This document shows, piece by piece, positions 26,504 through 34,777 of a DNA stretch of 64,000 nucleotides; position 1 is the first letter of the stretch; each line of letters starts with the position of its first letter. The notes under the pieces are model-generated. The model was not told the origin of the DNA, did no database searches, and saw only the letters and a program-made list of their open reading frames with translations. Source of the stretch: Candidatus Uabimicrobium amorphum (GTDB lineage Bacteria > Planctomycetota > Uabimicrobiia > Uabimicrobiales > Uabimicrobiaceae). Where the stretch lies: assembly GCF_009002475.1 (NCBI RefSeq), contig NZ_AP019860.1, forward strand, positions 8,243,547 through 8,307,546, given 5' to 3'. A program made the translations under genes and the position numbers.

Positions 26504-27865
26504 ATGGACATTACGGAAATTACATTAGAAACCATAACTCAGGTACGCGAACAATCGCGCACCACCGGTTATGTGCGTTATAATAAATTACTACCTCGTG
26601 CACCGTTAAAATGGTTGATTGGTGAAATGAAAATTGATGGTTGCATTATCCATCAACTGACCAAAGAAGGTGATTACACGGTCAATTCCATCTTGCGTCT
26701 CGACAAAAAAAGTCAGCTTGACGATATTGAAAACAGTTTACAATTTGATGTAAAATTTCCCAAATCACAATGGCATCAAAAGCTGCCCTTTTTTAAACTA
26801 AATTTCGTACGACGCACACCTTTTTCGGAACACGAAACGAAAGCACTCGATGTTATCGTGCGTTTTCTTGGAGATTATGTTTACGAGAGGATACTGTCAT
26901 CGAATGAACACAATGCCAAAACCACGCTTGGGCAACTGGAAAAAATTTGTGCCAAACTAGAAACAGAACCAGGTACCACTATCTGGCGATTTTTTGCTAA
27001 GCTACACAAAGCTCTATCGGCATATGCTTCCTTTCTTTTATTGGTAGATGAAGACCGTTATATTATTCCTTACTACAAGTTGCCGATGCGTGGTAGTCCG
27101 GTGTATCAAAAAGATGCCACCGCGCATAAATTTGATGCGGAATTTTTACAATTCTGTCGTGATGAAGATGTATTTCTGTGGCGCGCCCGCGGCGAAGACA
27201 GCACAGTTGCGCGTATTATGCAAGAATACCTTCCTGAAAATAAACAAAAGTGGGACTGCTTAGTTGGTGTTTCGAAATACGACCATGCGCCTTTGGGAAT
27301 CTGGATATTTGCTTTTCAATCGGACTTTCCCATCTTTCGTCCGCTTTACGACGAGCTACTAAGAGAATCGTTGCCTCATCCACAAAATGCTTTACAAAAC
27401 GTTTATGCGAAAAGGACTTCCAAAATGATCGTAAAACCTATTTTCCGTTCACGCGAATACATCGTTGATCCTAAAAAAGTATTCACCCTAATGCCGTTTA
27501 CCGAAGATTGGTCTACCTCGGTATGGAAAGAACACATTCGCCCCACCATCGAAAAATGCGAAATGAGCGCTGTACGCGCCGATGATTTATATGGACATGA
27601 TATCATGGAAGATATCTGGACAGGTATTTGTTCGTCGCGATTTGTCATTGCCGAAGTTACCGGACGTAATTCGAATGTTTTCTATGAACTAGGTATCGCA
27701 CACACCGTGGGGAAACCAGTCATTCTCCTAACGCAAAACGTTGCCGATATTCCCTTTGACTTAAACCGCTATCGACACATCGTCTACGAAAAATCACCAG
27801 AAGGATACGCAAGACTTCAAATAGCTCTGGAAGGTACCATTCGCGAAATCACCAAAAACGATTAG
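26504..27865 (+). CDS. Protein with C-terminal deoxyribosyltransferase/TIR-like domain
   Basis: 453 aa. The C-terminal 130 residues (from about 325) carry KVFTLMPF, a CEMSAVRADDLYG strand-turn, VIAEVTGRNSNVFYELGIAH and GKPVILLTQ. This is the hallmark of nucleoside 2-deoxyribosyltransferase-like Rossmann domains that also resemble TIR domains. The conserved acidic residues (E in VIAEVTG, E in FYELG) are present. The middle (about 150-300) looks GAF-like (FLLLVDEDRYIIPYY, WDCLVGVSKYDHAPLGIWIFAF), which is inference. The N-terminal 100 residues are unassigned. No toxin-antitoxin or defence partner is adjacent. GTAGGA precedes the start. PhzF follows nine bases later. Confidence 0.75.
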   Translation: MDITEITLETITQVREQSRTTGYVRYNKLLPRAPLKWLIGEMKIDGCIIHQLTKEGDYTVNSILRLDKKSQLDDIENSLQFDVKFPKSQWHQKLPFFKLNFVRRTPFSEHETKALDVIVRFLGDYVYERILSSNEHNAKTTLGQLEKICAKLETEPGTTIWRFFAKLHKALSAYASFLLLVDEDRYIIPYYKLPMRGSPVYQKDATAHKFDAEFLQFCRDEDVFLWRARGEDSTVARIMQEYLPENKQKWDCLVGVSKYDHAPLGIWIFAFQSDFPIFRPLYDELLRESLPHPQNALQNVYAKRTSKMIVKPIFRSREYIVDPKKVFTLMPFTEDWSTSVWKEHIRPTIEKCEMSAVRADDLYGHDIMEDIWTGICSSRFVIAEVTGRNSNVFYELGIAHTVGKPVILLTQNVADIPFDLNRYRHIVYEKSPEGYARLQIALEGTIREITKND

Positions 27866-27874
27866 GATAATTCT

Positions 27875-28660
27875 ATGCAACTAAATCTATATCAAATCGA
27901 TGCTTTTACCGACAAGATATTTGGCGGCAACCCTGCTTGTGTAGTCCCTATGACAGAATGGCTACCCGACGAAACTCTTCTCAAAATCGCACAAGAAAAC
28001 GCCGTTGCGGAAACGGCATTCTTTATTCAATGTGACGAAAAAGTAAAGCTACGCTGGTTCACTCCCGAGATTGAGATGGATTTATGTGGACACGCAACCT
28101 TAGCCACGGCCTATGTGCTAAAGAAAATATTGAATTACCCCAACGAAATCGTCTTTGACACCTTGAGCGGAGACTTAATCGTAAAAACAGATGGTGACTT
28201 ACTTACTCTAGATTTTCCCTCACGCAAACCGTTGGTCGCAGAATTGCCACCTCTTTTGTTGGAATCGCTCAATATAAAACCGCAGCAAGTCTTGAAAGCA
28301 AGAGACTACGTCTTAGTTTATGATTCGCAAAGCGACATAGAGAAAATCGCCGTAAATCGCCAAATATTTGACCAAACCAACTTACACCCAGGTGGTGTTA
28401 TATTCACCGCAAAGGGCGACAATTGTGACTTTGTCTCGCGTTTTTTTACCCCGCAATCTTCCATACTAGAAGACCCCGTGACGGGTTCCGCCCATTGTTC
28501 TCTCATTCCTTATTGGAGTGAACGCTTGGGAAAAAACAAAATGAATGCCATGCAAATTTCTGCACGCCAGGGAAAATTAATATGCGAGGACAGAGGAGAT
28601 AGGGTTCTTATTTCTGGGACCGCGAGAACGTATTTGACGGGATCAATTGTCATTGATTAG
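27875..28660 (+). CDS. PhzF-family isomerase/epimerase
   Basis: PhzF/YddE family enzyme (261 aa) with the diaminopimelate-epimerase fold. N-terminal YQIDAFTDKIFGGNPACVV, active-site Glu46 in VAETAFF, RWFTPEIEMDLCGHATLATAYVL, and C-terminal EDPVTGSAHCSLIPYW are all present. Members isomerise small cyclic or amino-acid substrates. No phenazine genes are nearby, so the phenazine role is not implied. Nine bases after the preceding gene. Confidence 0.92.
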   Translation: MQLNLYQIDAFTDKIFGGNPACVVPMTEWLPDETLLKIAQENAVAETAFFIQCDEKVKLRWFTPEIEMDLCGHATLATAYVLKKILNYPNEIVFDTLSGDLIVKTDGDLLTLDFPSRKPLVAELPPLLLESLNIKPQQVLKARDYVLVYDSQSDIEKIAVNRQIFDQTNLHPGGVIFTAKGDNCDFVSRFFTPQSSILEDPVTGSAHCSLIPYWSERLGKNKMNAMQISARQGKLICEDRGDRVLISGTARTYLTGSIVID

Positions 28661-28716
28661 GATGTCTTTAGGTAGACAAACATAGTGAAAACGTTTATCT
28701 ATCATATTTGGGGAAC

Positions 28717-28737
28717 GGGCGGACACTAGGTCCGCCC
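28717..28737. repeat. GC-rich palindrome between convergent genes
   Basis: GGGCGGAC-ACTAG-GTCCGCCC, 8-bp perfect stem, far richer in GC than its surroundings, with no T-run. The form resembles REP-like intergenic palindromes seen in many bacteria. It may still act as a barrier between the convergent PhzF and amidohydrolase genes. Confidence 0.7.
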
Positions 28738-28785
28738 CTACAATGCACCTTGGTCAAGGTAGATTCATTTCATTCAACCGTCATT

Positions 28786-30075
28786 TTATCTGGCTTGTTG
28801 ATCCATGTAGTCTACCACCAAGTTGCACATCGTTTTTACACCTAGCTTCATTCCACTCTCATCAATATGAAAATCTGGCGAATGGTGTGGTGGTGCTTGG
28901 ATGGGCTTGATGTTTTTGGGACGCCCACCTAGAAAGAAGAATAGACCTGGTACTTTTTGTTGAAAAAACGAAAAGTCCTCAGCACCGGTGACGGCATTGC
29001 GTATCAAAACATGATCGACTCCGGCAACTCTTTTAAATGTCGGTGCCATTTGTATGGTGAGCTTTGGATCATTGTAAGTGACAGGGTAACCGCGCTTAAT
29101 ACGTACATCGGCAACAGCTCCGGCGCTTGCGGCGATATTGGTTACCACGCGACGGATATTTTCGTGAACTTGGTCTTGCATCCGTGGATCTAAGGTGCGA
29201 ATGGTCCCCACCATTTCCACTATTTCGGGAATGATATTTCCTCTGTTCCCTCCGTGAATACTGCCGATTGTCACAACAGCTGCACCATCAATCAGTTTCG
29301 CATTACGACTAATCGTTGTTTGCAGTCCGATAATAATTTGCGCGGAAGTCACAATAGGATCAACACCCGCCCATGGGTATGCTCCGTGAGTTTGTTTTCC
29401 TTTTACAGAGATAAAAAGACCATCATAACTTGCCATAGTTCCTCCGGGACGATAGCCAATAGTACCGACTTCTAGTCCAGAGTTTATGTGCAAACCAAAA
29501 ATAACATCTACCGGCGGATCTTGTAAAACGCCTTCTTTCACCATCAACTCAGCCCCACCTTCTTCCCCCTCTGGTGCCCCCTCTTCAGCGGGTTGAAAGA
29601 TAAATTTAACGGAACCTTTTAAATCTTTCTTAATTTTAGTTAGCACTTCGGCAACGCCTAAGAGAATTGCCACATGTGTGTCATGACCACATGCATGCAT
29701 CACTCCCACTTTTTTACCGTTGTATATCGTTTTTTCTTTTGAGGCAAATGGTAAATCTACTCTTTCGACAATCGGTAGTCCATCCATGTCGGCACGTAAA
29801 GCGACCACTGGACCGGGTTTTCCGCCTTTCAACAACGCAACAACACCGGTATGAGCCACCTTAGTTTTGATTTCAACATCTAGTTTGCGCAATATTCCTT
29901 CTATTTTGGCTGCGGTTTTAAATTCACGATTGGATAATTCGGGATATTGATGAAAGTAGCGACGCCACTCGATCACTTTCGCCTCTATTTCATCAGATAG
30001 TGCCTCTATTTGCTGGCGAATATCTTCGGCACTGATTGTACAGAGTAGAATAAGCAATAAACATATTTTTTGCAT
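28786..30075 (-). CDS. Exported M20D-family amidohydrolase
   Basis: Metal-dependent amidohydrolase (429 aa) of the IAA-amino-acid/hippurate/N-acyl-L-amino-acid hydrolase group (M20D), with a signal peptide (about 1-16, LLILLCTISA). YFHQYPELSNREF (about 40-52), ALRADMDGLP, metal-site HACGHDTHVA (about 127-136), QPAEEG (about 160-165, with the catalytic Glu), GLHINSG and the lid-domain KGKQTHGAYPWAGVDPI are in place. The C-terminal AEDFSFFQQKVPG supplies the last ligand region. Export is somewhat unusual for this group and suggests it deacylates extracellular or periplasmic N-acyl amino acids. AAGGA precedes the ATG. Confidence 0.9.
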   Translation of the reverse strand: MQKICLLLILLCTISAEDIRQQIEALSDEIEAKVIEWRRYFHQYPELSNREFKTAAKIEGILRKLDVEIKTKVAHTGVVALLKGGKPGPVVALRADMDGLPIVERVDLPFASKEKTIYNGKKVGVMHACGHDTHVAILLGVAEVLTKIKKDLKGSVKFIFQPAEEGAPEGEEGGAELMVKEGVLQDPPVDVIFGLHINSGLEVGTIGYRPGGTMASYDGLFISVKGKQTHGAYPWAGVDPIVTSAQIIIGLQTTISRNAKLIDGAAVVTIGSIHGGNRGNIIPEIVEMVGTIRTLDPRMQDQVHENIRRVVTNIAASAGAVADVRIKRGYPVTYNDPKLTIQMAPTFKRVAGVDHVLIRNAVTGAEDFSFFQQKVPGLFFFLGGRPKNIKPIQAPPHHSPDFHIDESGMKLGVKTMCNLVVDYMDQQAR

Positions 30076-30109
30076 GTTTTTCCTTTATAAATTTTCATTC
30101 ATCCGCATT

Positions 30110-31690
30110 CTAAACGGCAAATGAGTTTACCTGCGCGCGCTCATAGGCGTCTTTGTATGAATCGGGAATATTGTCACCGAGTAAGTCGCCTTTTTGCAAG
30201 TACTCATACAATTCACCGTAGTGACGTATTTCGTTAAAAGCCACACGGCGTACTAGATGATACGGTTTTAACTCGCTGGGATCTTCTAAGCCCATTGCTC
30301 CTAATATTTCGCCTACGCCGTGTATTGTCCCCTTATGATAGTTGGCGACGCGTTCTTTCTTATCGGCCACAACAACGCCTTTGTAAAAACGCGCTTTTTG
30401 CGTGGCGACACCACTCGGACAATCGTTACTATTGCAGCGTAACGCTTGGATACAACCTAATGCCAACATCATACCACGTGCGGAGTAACATAAATCGGCC
30501 CCAACTGCGATACGCGAAATAATATCAAAGCCAGAAATGACCTTTCCGCTGACAACCAGTTTTATCTTGTCGCGCACCCCAAAACCAACCAGTGCATTGT
30601 GAACAAAAATTTGCGCTTCGCGTAGTGGGCAACCGATGTGATTCGAAAATTCCAAAGGTGCCGCTCCTGTTCCACCTTCACCGCCGTCTACGGTAATAAA
30701 ATCCGGTGTAATTCCACTTTCGACCATTGCTTTACATATCGCGAGGAATTCGCTTCTTCTTCCCAGGCACAACTTAAAACCAACCGGTTTTCCGCCAGAT
30801 AGCTCGCGTAATTTTTTCACGAACTCCAAAAGTCCCATAGGCGAATGAAACGCTTTATGACCCGGAGGAGAAAGCACATCTTGCCCCATAGGCACATTGC
30901 GTATTTTCGAAATCTCTTCCGTTACTTTTGCCGCAGGCAGAATACCACCGTGTCCAGGCTTCGCACCTTGTGAGAGTTTAATTTCAATCATTTTTACACT
31001 ATCTTGTTGTGAATTTTTAGCAAATAACTCTTCACAAAAATCCCCCTTGGAAGTACGGCAACCAAAGTAACCCGTACCGATTTGCCAAATCAAATCTCCA
31101 CCGTGCTCTAGGTGGTAGGGACTAATCCCTCCTTCACCTGTATTGTGCGCAAATCCACCTATTTTAGCTCCGGCATTGAGTGACAGTACCGCAGTTTTGC
31201 TCAAAGATCCATAGCTCATGGCGCTAATATTAAAAATACTGGCACTGTAGGGCTTTTTGCAATCATCTGAACCGATCACCACGCGATAGTCCTTTTCTTT
31301 ATTGTGTTTGGCGGCAAGAGAGTGGTTCACCCATTCATAACCAACACTATATACGTCTCCTTGCGTTCCAAAAGGAAGTGTATCCAACTGTTTCTTCGCA
31401 CGTTGGTATACAAGAGAACGTTGCTCGCGACTAAAAGGCACACCATCCTGGTTGGATTCGATGAAATATTGGTTAATTTCCGGACGAATCATTTCCAGCC
31501 AATAACGAAAATGTCCTGCAATCGGAAAGTTTTTTAAAATGGCGTGTTTATCCTGTAGCATATCCCAAGTACCGATGACAATAATCGGTAAAAATACCAC
31601 CAACGACCACAAAAACCAGGGGAAAAAAAAGTAGGAAACCGCATTTATCGCTAGTATCACAAAACTCACGATAACAAATTCTCTTCTCAA
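30110..31690 (-). CDS. FMN-binding glutamate synthase-like membrane protein
   Basis: Glutamate synthase domain-2 type protein (526 aa): two N-terminal membrane helices (about 6-42), then the FMN-binding barrel. Visible marks: SAMSYGSLSKTAVLSLNAGAKIGG, HNTGEGGISPYH, KLSQGAKPGHGG, FITVDGGEGGTGAAP, and an iron-sulfur cysteine cluster in CIQALRCNSNDCPSGVATQ. No amidotransferase domain, so it is not a full GltB; such stand-alone proteins have unclear physiology. The start is TTG at 31690, supported by AAAGGAG seven bases upstream; no ATG is available. Confidence 0.9.
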   Translation of the reverse strand: MRREFVIVSFVILAINAVSYFFFPWFLWSLVVFLPIIVIGTWDMLQDKHAILKNFPIAGHFRYWLEMIRPEINQYFIESNQDGVPFSREQRSLVYQRAKKQLDTLPFGTQGDVYSVGYEWVNHSLAAKHNKEKDYRVVIGSDDCKKPYSASIFNISAMSYGSLSKTAVLSLNAGAKIGGFAHNTGEGGISPYHLEHGGDLIWQIGTGYFGCRTSKGDFCEELFAKNSQQDSVKMIEIKLSQGAKPGHGGILPAAKVTEEISKIRNVPMGQDVLSPPGHKAFHSPMGLLEFVKKLRELSGGKPVGFKLCLGRRSEFLAICKAMVESGITPDFITVDGGEGGTGAAPLEFSNHIGCPLREAQIFVHNALVGFGVRDKIKLVVSGKVISGFDIISRIAVGADLCYSARGMMLALGCIQALRCNSNDCPSGVATQKARFYKGVVVADKKERVANYHKGTIHGVGEILGAMGLEDPSELKPYHLVRRVAFNEIRHYGELYEYLQKGDLLGDNIPDSYKDAYERAQVNSFAV

Positions 31691-31744
31691 ATCTCACTCC
31701 TTTAATATTTACATTCTCTTTAATTTACTCGTTATTTTTAAATG

Positions 31745-31753
31745 ATTATAACA
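31745..31753 (-). promoter_or_regulatory. Candidate extended -10 promoter for the glutamate synthase-like gene
   Basis: On the minus strand TGT-TATAAT reads as an extended -10. Start near 31738, giving a leader of about 48 bases to the TTG start. No recognisable -35. Confidence 0.55.
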
Positions 31754-31780
31754 TCATTCCCCACTGAATATTAGTTCAAA

Positions 31781-31809
31781 TTGAAACTCTTCCATCGTTT
31801 TGTTATAGT
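31781..31809 (+). promoter_or_regulatory. Candidate sigma70-type promoter for the 123-aa membrane protein gene
   Basis: TTGAAA (31781-31786), 17-bp spacer, TATAGT (31804-31809). Start near 31816, leader about 47 bases. It lies back to back with the leftward promoter at 31745. Confidence 0.65.
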
Positions 31810-31862
31810 AGATGAGCGTGTCAACACTCGAACGGATTGCGTCTGTTGTGGAGGTGAGAGAT

Positions 31863-32234
31863 ATGAAAAAAAAACTGGTAAAACTGTTCGTTATACTAAT
31901 AACGATTCTCTCTTTTGTCATCATCATATTGTTGGCTTTAGGTTTTTACGGGAAATACCAAATTCAGATAGATCCCCTCGTTGTATGTACACAAACCAAC
32001 GATAACCATCAACAAAATAGACTTCTTGTATCAACAACAACCTTCTCTATTGACAAAAACGCAACAATTTTACTGTCGGGCTTTTCTTTTCGAAAAAATT
32101 TTGAGTTTGCCATGTTTTACAAAGGGCTATATACAAAAAAAGCCTATTTTGTTTATACTTACCTCATAGATAATGATAAAAAAGCGATATGGAGTGCTTT
32201 TGGCGGCGTTTGCGTTCTCGTGAACACAAATTGA
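31863..32234 (+). CDS. Small single-pass membrane protein, unknown
   Basis: 123 aa, not recognised. Lys-rich start (MKKKLVKL), one membrane helix at about 8-30, then about 90 residues outside the cytoplasm with alternating hydrophobic strands (LLVSTTTFSIDKNATILLSGFSF). The start is set by a very strong GGAGGTGA eight bases before the ATG. Its 3' end is only four bases from the convergent gene's stop codon. Confidence 0.7.
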   Translation: MKKKLVKLFVILITILSFVIIILLALGFYGKYQIQIDPLVVCTQTNDNHQQNRLLVSTTTFSIDKNATILLSGFSFRKNFEFAMFYKGLYTKKAYFVYTYLIDNDKKAIWSAFGGVCVLVNTN

Positions 32235-32238
32235 TCCA

Positions 32239-33552
32239 TTATTGCTCTTGGATATTACGCAATAATAATTGTATATCTCTTTTGCTTTTACTATAGTTCT
32301 TTTTGGGAACGGAAATCATGACACAGTATGTATTTGCGCGATGTTTAAAAAAGCTAAATACCATCGCCAACACTGTATCGTCCAGGGAGGCTTTTCCGTA
32401 AAACTGAATCGTTGCACCAAATTGCGAACCGATGCGTCGTCCTTTTGGGGTGAACTTAACCTTGCGATATCCACTTTGCTGTAAGATCGTCGTATAACCA
32501 CGCATAATCATTTCGATATTATCCCCTGTGGTTCTCACCCCACCAACGTCGTGAAACAATCTTTTACCAAAAGCCATTGAATCTACAGTAACATGCATAT
32601 CATTTGCTTCATTTTTTAGAGATATTGATCCTGTTGACCTACGACGATCGCCACGTTGCAATATGTGTTCTTCACTTTGCGACCACAAACCTTTTGGAGT
32701 ATTAATTTTCACTAAGTTATACATTACAGACAAACTTTGAGGTTTCTTTTTTTCTTTTTTTTCCTCGGTATCTTTTTGTGGTTGTTTTTCTGCGACAGCT
32801 GGTTGCTTCACCGCGCGTTTTTCTTCCACTACTGGCTTTTCTTCCACAGGTTCTTCTGCCAAAGGCTTTTCTTCAACCACAGGCTTTTCTTTCACCAAGG
32901 GCTTTTCTTTTTTTGCCATTGCGACATTTCGCGAAACCCACTCATTGTCCATGAGTACATAACCTTTTTTTCGCATTTCTTTTGACGTGAACCAGTTGTC
33001 GCCATGTTGCACTAAGCCTTTTTGCTTTAATTCAGCTACTGTATACCACATATCCTGATAAAGAACATAGCCTTTTTTTGCTAAGTGTTCACGCAGTAGC
33101 CACCCATGACTTGTTTTCACATAGCCCATTTTCTCGCGAATAGCAACATGCTCTGGGTCTATTAGGAGGACTTCGCGATACAGGTCATTGACTTTTTCGG
33201 ACATGTTGTTTTTTTCGCACCACTGAGCTAACACAATAAGCCCCTTTACATCCTTGTTTTGATGTACTTTGCGCCGCTTTTCCCAAAAAATATCTTCAGG
33301 TGTTTTTGTCGGTGCTTTTGGTTTTTTGGTCTCTCGATCTGCGACTTGTTCGTCCTCTACAACAGAATCATCTTGCGCAAAATCATCATTGTCATCTGAC
33401 GAATTGTTCGAAATGAGTATAAAAAGTAAGAATACAGCAAATACGGCAAATACGGCGTTTAAGGCCATCGCATTCGAGCTTGTTTTTTGTCGTGTGCGCG
33501 TTTTGCGGCGTGTTGTATTTCTAGGGCTCCGGCGTCTTTTTGGTGAGGTCAA
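32239..33552 (-). CDS. Membrane-anchored protein with charged linker, unknown
   Basis: 437 aa, family not recognised. A very basic N-terminus (SPKRRRSPRNTTRRKTRTRQK) precedes one membrane helix at about 30-48. Then an acidic patch, a helical segment and three related motifs of the type KGYVLYQDMWYT / KGLVQHGDNWFT / KGYVLMDNEWVS (about 150-210). A Lys-Pro-Glu-rich linker of about 65 residues (KEKPLVKEKPVVEEK style) follows, then a 150-residue C-terminal domain of mixed alpha/beta type (MHVTVDSMAF, GATIQFYGKASL). The linker could span the periplasm. The TTG start at 33552 has AAGGAG upstream. Confidence 0.75.
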   Translation of the reverse strand: MTSPKRRRSPRNTTRRKTRTRQKTSSNAMALNAVFAVFAVFLLFILISNNSSDDNDDFAQDDSVVEDEQVADRETKKPKAPTKTPEDIFWEKRRKVHQNKDVKGLIVLAQWCEKNNMSEKVNDLYREVLLIDPEHVAIREKMGYVKTSHGWLLREHLAKKGYVLYQDMWYTVAELKQKGLVQHGDNWFTSKEMRKKGYVLMDNEWVSRNVAMAKKEKPLVKEKPVVEEKPLAEEPVEEKPVVEEKRAVKQPAVAEKQPQKDTEEKKEKKKPQSLSVMYNLVKINTPKGLWSQSEEHILQRGDRRRSTGSISLKNEANDMHVTVDSMAFGKRLFHDVGGVRTTGDNIEMIMRGYTTILQQSGYRKVKFTPKGRRIGSQFGATIQFYGKASLDDTVLAMVFSFFKHRANTYCVMISVPKKNYSKSKRDIQLLLRNIQEQ

Positions 33553-33675
33553 TTTACAACTCCTTATCTTCTAGTAATCATATGAGAATTCTCGTTAATA
33601 TCTAAGTGTAGAATAAACACTCTCTTCAGCGTTGTTTTTTCTATTATTTTTTTATGAAAATCTTTGTTTAGTTTC

Positions 33676-33704
33676 TTGACAATCTATAGAATTTTTGGTA
33701 ATAA
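33676..33704 (+). promoter_or_regulatory. Promoter of the tRNA-Thr gene
   Basis: TTGACA (33676-33681), 17-bp spacer, TAATAA (33699-33704). Start near 33711, about 7 bases ahead of the tRNA. Confidence 0.75.
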
Positions 33705-33717
33705 TTTATCCGCAATA

Positions 33718-33790
33718 GCCACTCTAGCTCAGTTGGTAGAGCGAGGCATTCGTAATGCCTAGGTCATCGGTTCAAGTCCGATGAGTGGCT
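33718..33790 (+). tRNA. tRNA-Thr (anticodon CGT)
   Basis: 73 bases fold as a complete cloverleaf: acceptor GCCACTC/GAGTGGC, D arm GCTC/GAGC, anticodon stem AGGCA/TGCCT with loop TTCGTAA, T arm ATCGG-TTCAAGT-CCGAT, discriminator T. CCA is not encoded. No terminator follows; the pseudouridine synthase gene starts 29 bases later. Confidence 0.95.
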
Positions 33791-33819
33791 CTTCCCCACA
33801 ACTTTACCAAGCCAAAACT

Positions 33820-34776
33820 ATGAAAAGACGCTACAACTTTACAGTAAACACAGAATACCAAGGATATACAATCGAAGAATTCTTGGTACAACATATCCAG
33901 CAATTTCCCATAAATACGATTAAAAAATGTATTTATGACGAACTTGTGAAGGTAAATGACTTTCCAGCACAGCTGCACCAACAATTGCAAACCAATGACG
34001 AAATTCATATACTTTTGCCGAAACACAATAAACAGTACAAGAAACAAAACCCACAAATAGAAGTTTTATACGAGGATGATGGTTTCTTAGTGGTGAATAA
34101 GCCTCCTCTTATTCCGGTTATTCCCGAAAGATGGTCGCACGAAACTCTGTTTCGCGATTGTATTCGCACTCATTTGCAAAACGACGCAATCATTCCTCGT
34201 GTGGTACATCGCATCGATAAAGAGGCCAGTGGCGCCGTAATTGTAGCGAAAAATAAAGAATTTGAACGTTATTTTAGCGGTTTATTTACTAAACGCCAAA
34301 TAAAGAAAAAATACCTTGCCATTGTGGCTGGTACTCCCGCAGACTCAGGTACGGTGTCGCTCCCGATCAAACAAGTGTCCAATAAAAGTACACGTATGAT
34401 GGTGGACGAAAACGAGGGAAAAGAAGCGGTGACTCATTTTAAAGTTGTGGAATTTTTCCGCGATTTTGCCTTACTTGAAATAGAAATTGAAAGTGGACGT
34501 ACACATCAAATACGCGTACACATGGCATCACAAGGAACTCCTCTTGCCATAGATTCTCTATACGGTTATCGCAATACCATTAAACTTTCGGATATAAAAT
34601 CATCGTATCATCATAAGAAAGAACGTATTGAGAAACCAATTATTTCGCGTTTGACTCTTCATGCTCACCAACTGGAATTCATACATCCAGGAAAAGAAGA
34701 AACTATCCAAATTACAGCACCGTTATTCAAAGACCTTGAAGTCTTTTTGAAAAAATTACGCAAATACCGGTCGTGA
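33820..34776 (+). CDS. RluA-family pseudouridine synthase
   Basis: RNA pseudouridine synthase (318 aa). An S4-like RNA-binding region at about 10-65 is followed by the catalytic domain from about 75. Catalytic Asp is in HRIDKEASGAVIVAK, KKKYLAIV and the ESGRTHQIRVHMA motif complete the RluA signature. The target (rRNA or tRNA uridine) cannot be told. The ATG at 33820 gives a normal N-terminus; the in-frame ATG at 33781 lies inside the tRNA. No Shine-Dalgarno is visible, and the gene is probably read from the tRNA promoter. lgt follows after one base. Confidence 0.92.
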   Translation: MKRRYNFTVNTEYQGYTIEEFLVQHIQQFPINTIKKCIYDELVKVNDFPAQLHQQLQTNDEIHILLPKHNKQYKKQNPQIEVLYEDDGFLVVNKPPLIPVIPERWSHETLFRDCIRTHLQNDAIIPRVVHRIDKEASGAVIVAKNKEFERYFSGLFTKRQIKKKYLAIVAGTPADSGTVSLPIKQVSNKSTRMMVDENEGKEAVTHFKVVEFFRDFALLEIEIESGRTHQIRVHMASQGTPLAIDSLYGYRNTIKLSDIKSSYHHKKERIEKPIISRLTLHAHQLEFIHPGKEETIQITAPLFKDLEVFLKKLRKYRS

Positions 34777-34777
34777 C

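Noticed and set aside
27875..28660. Phenazine biosynthesis gene
   Set aside because: Only a PhzF-family protein; no other phz genes in the window, and the family is widespread without phenazines.
33718..33790. tRNA-Thr as an integration attachment site
   Set aside because: No duplicated tRNA 3' end nearby and no integrase; the downstream genes are housekeeping.
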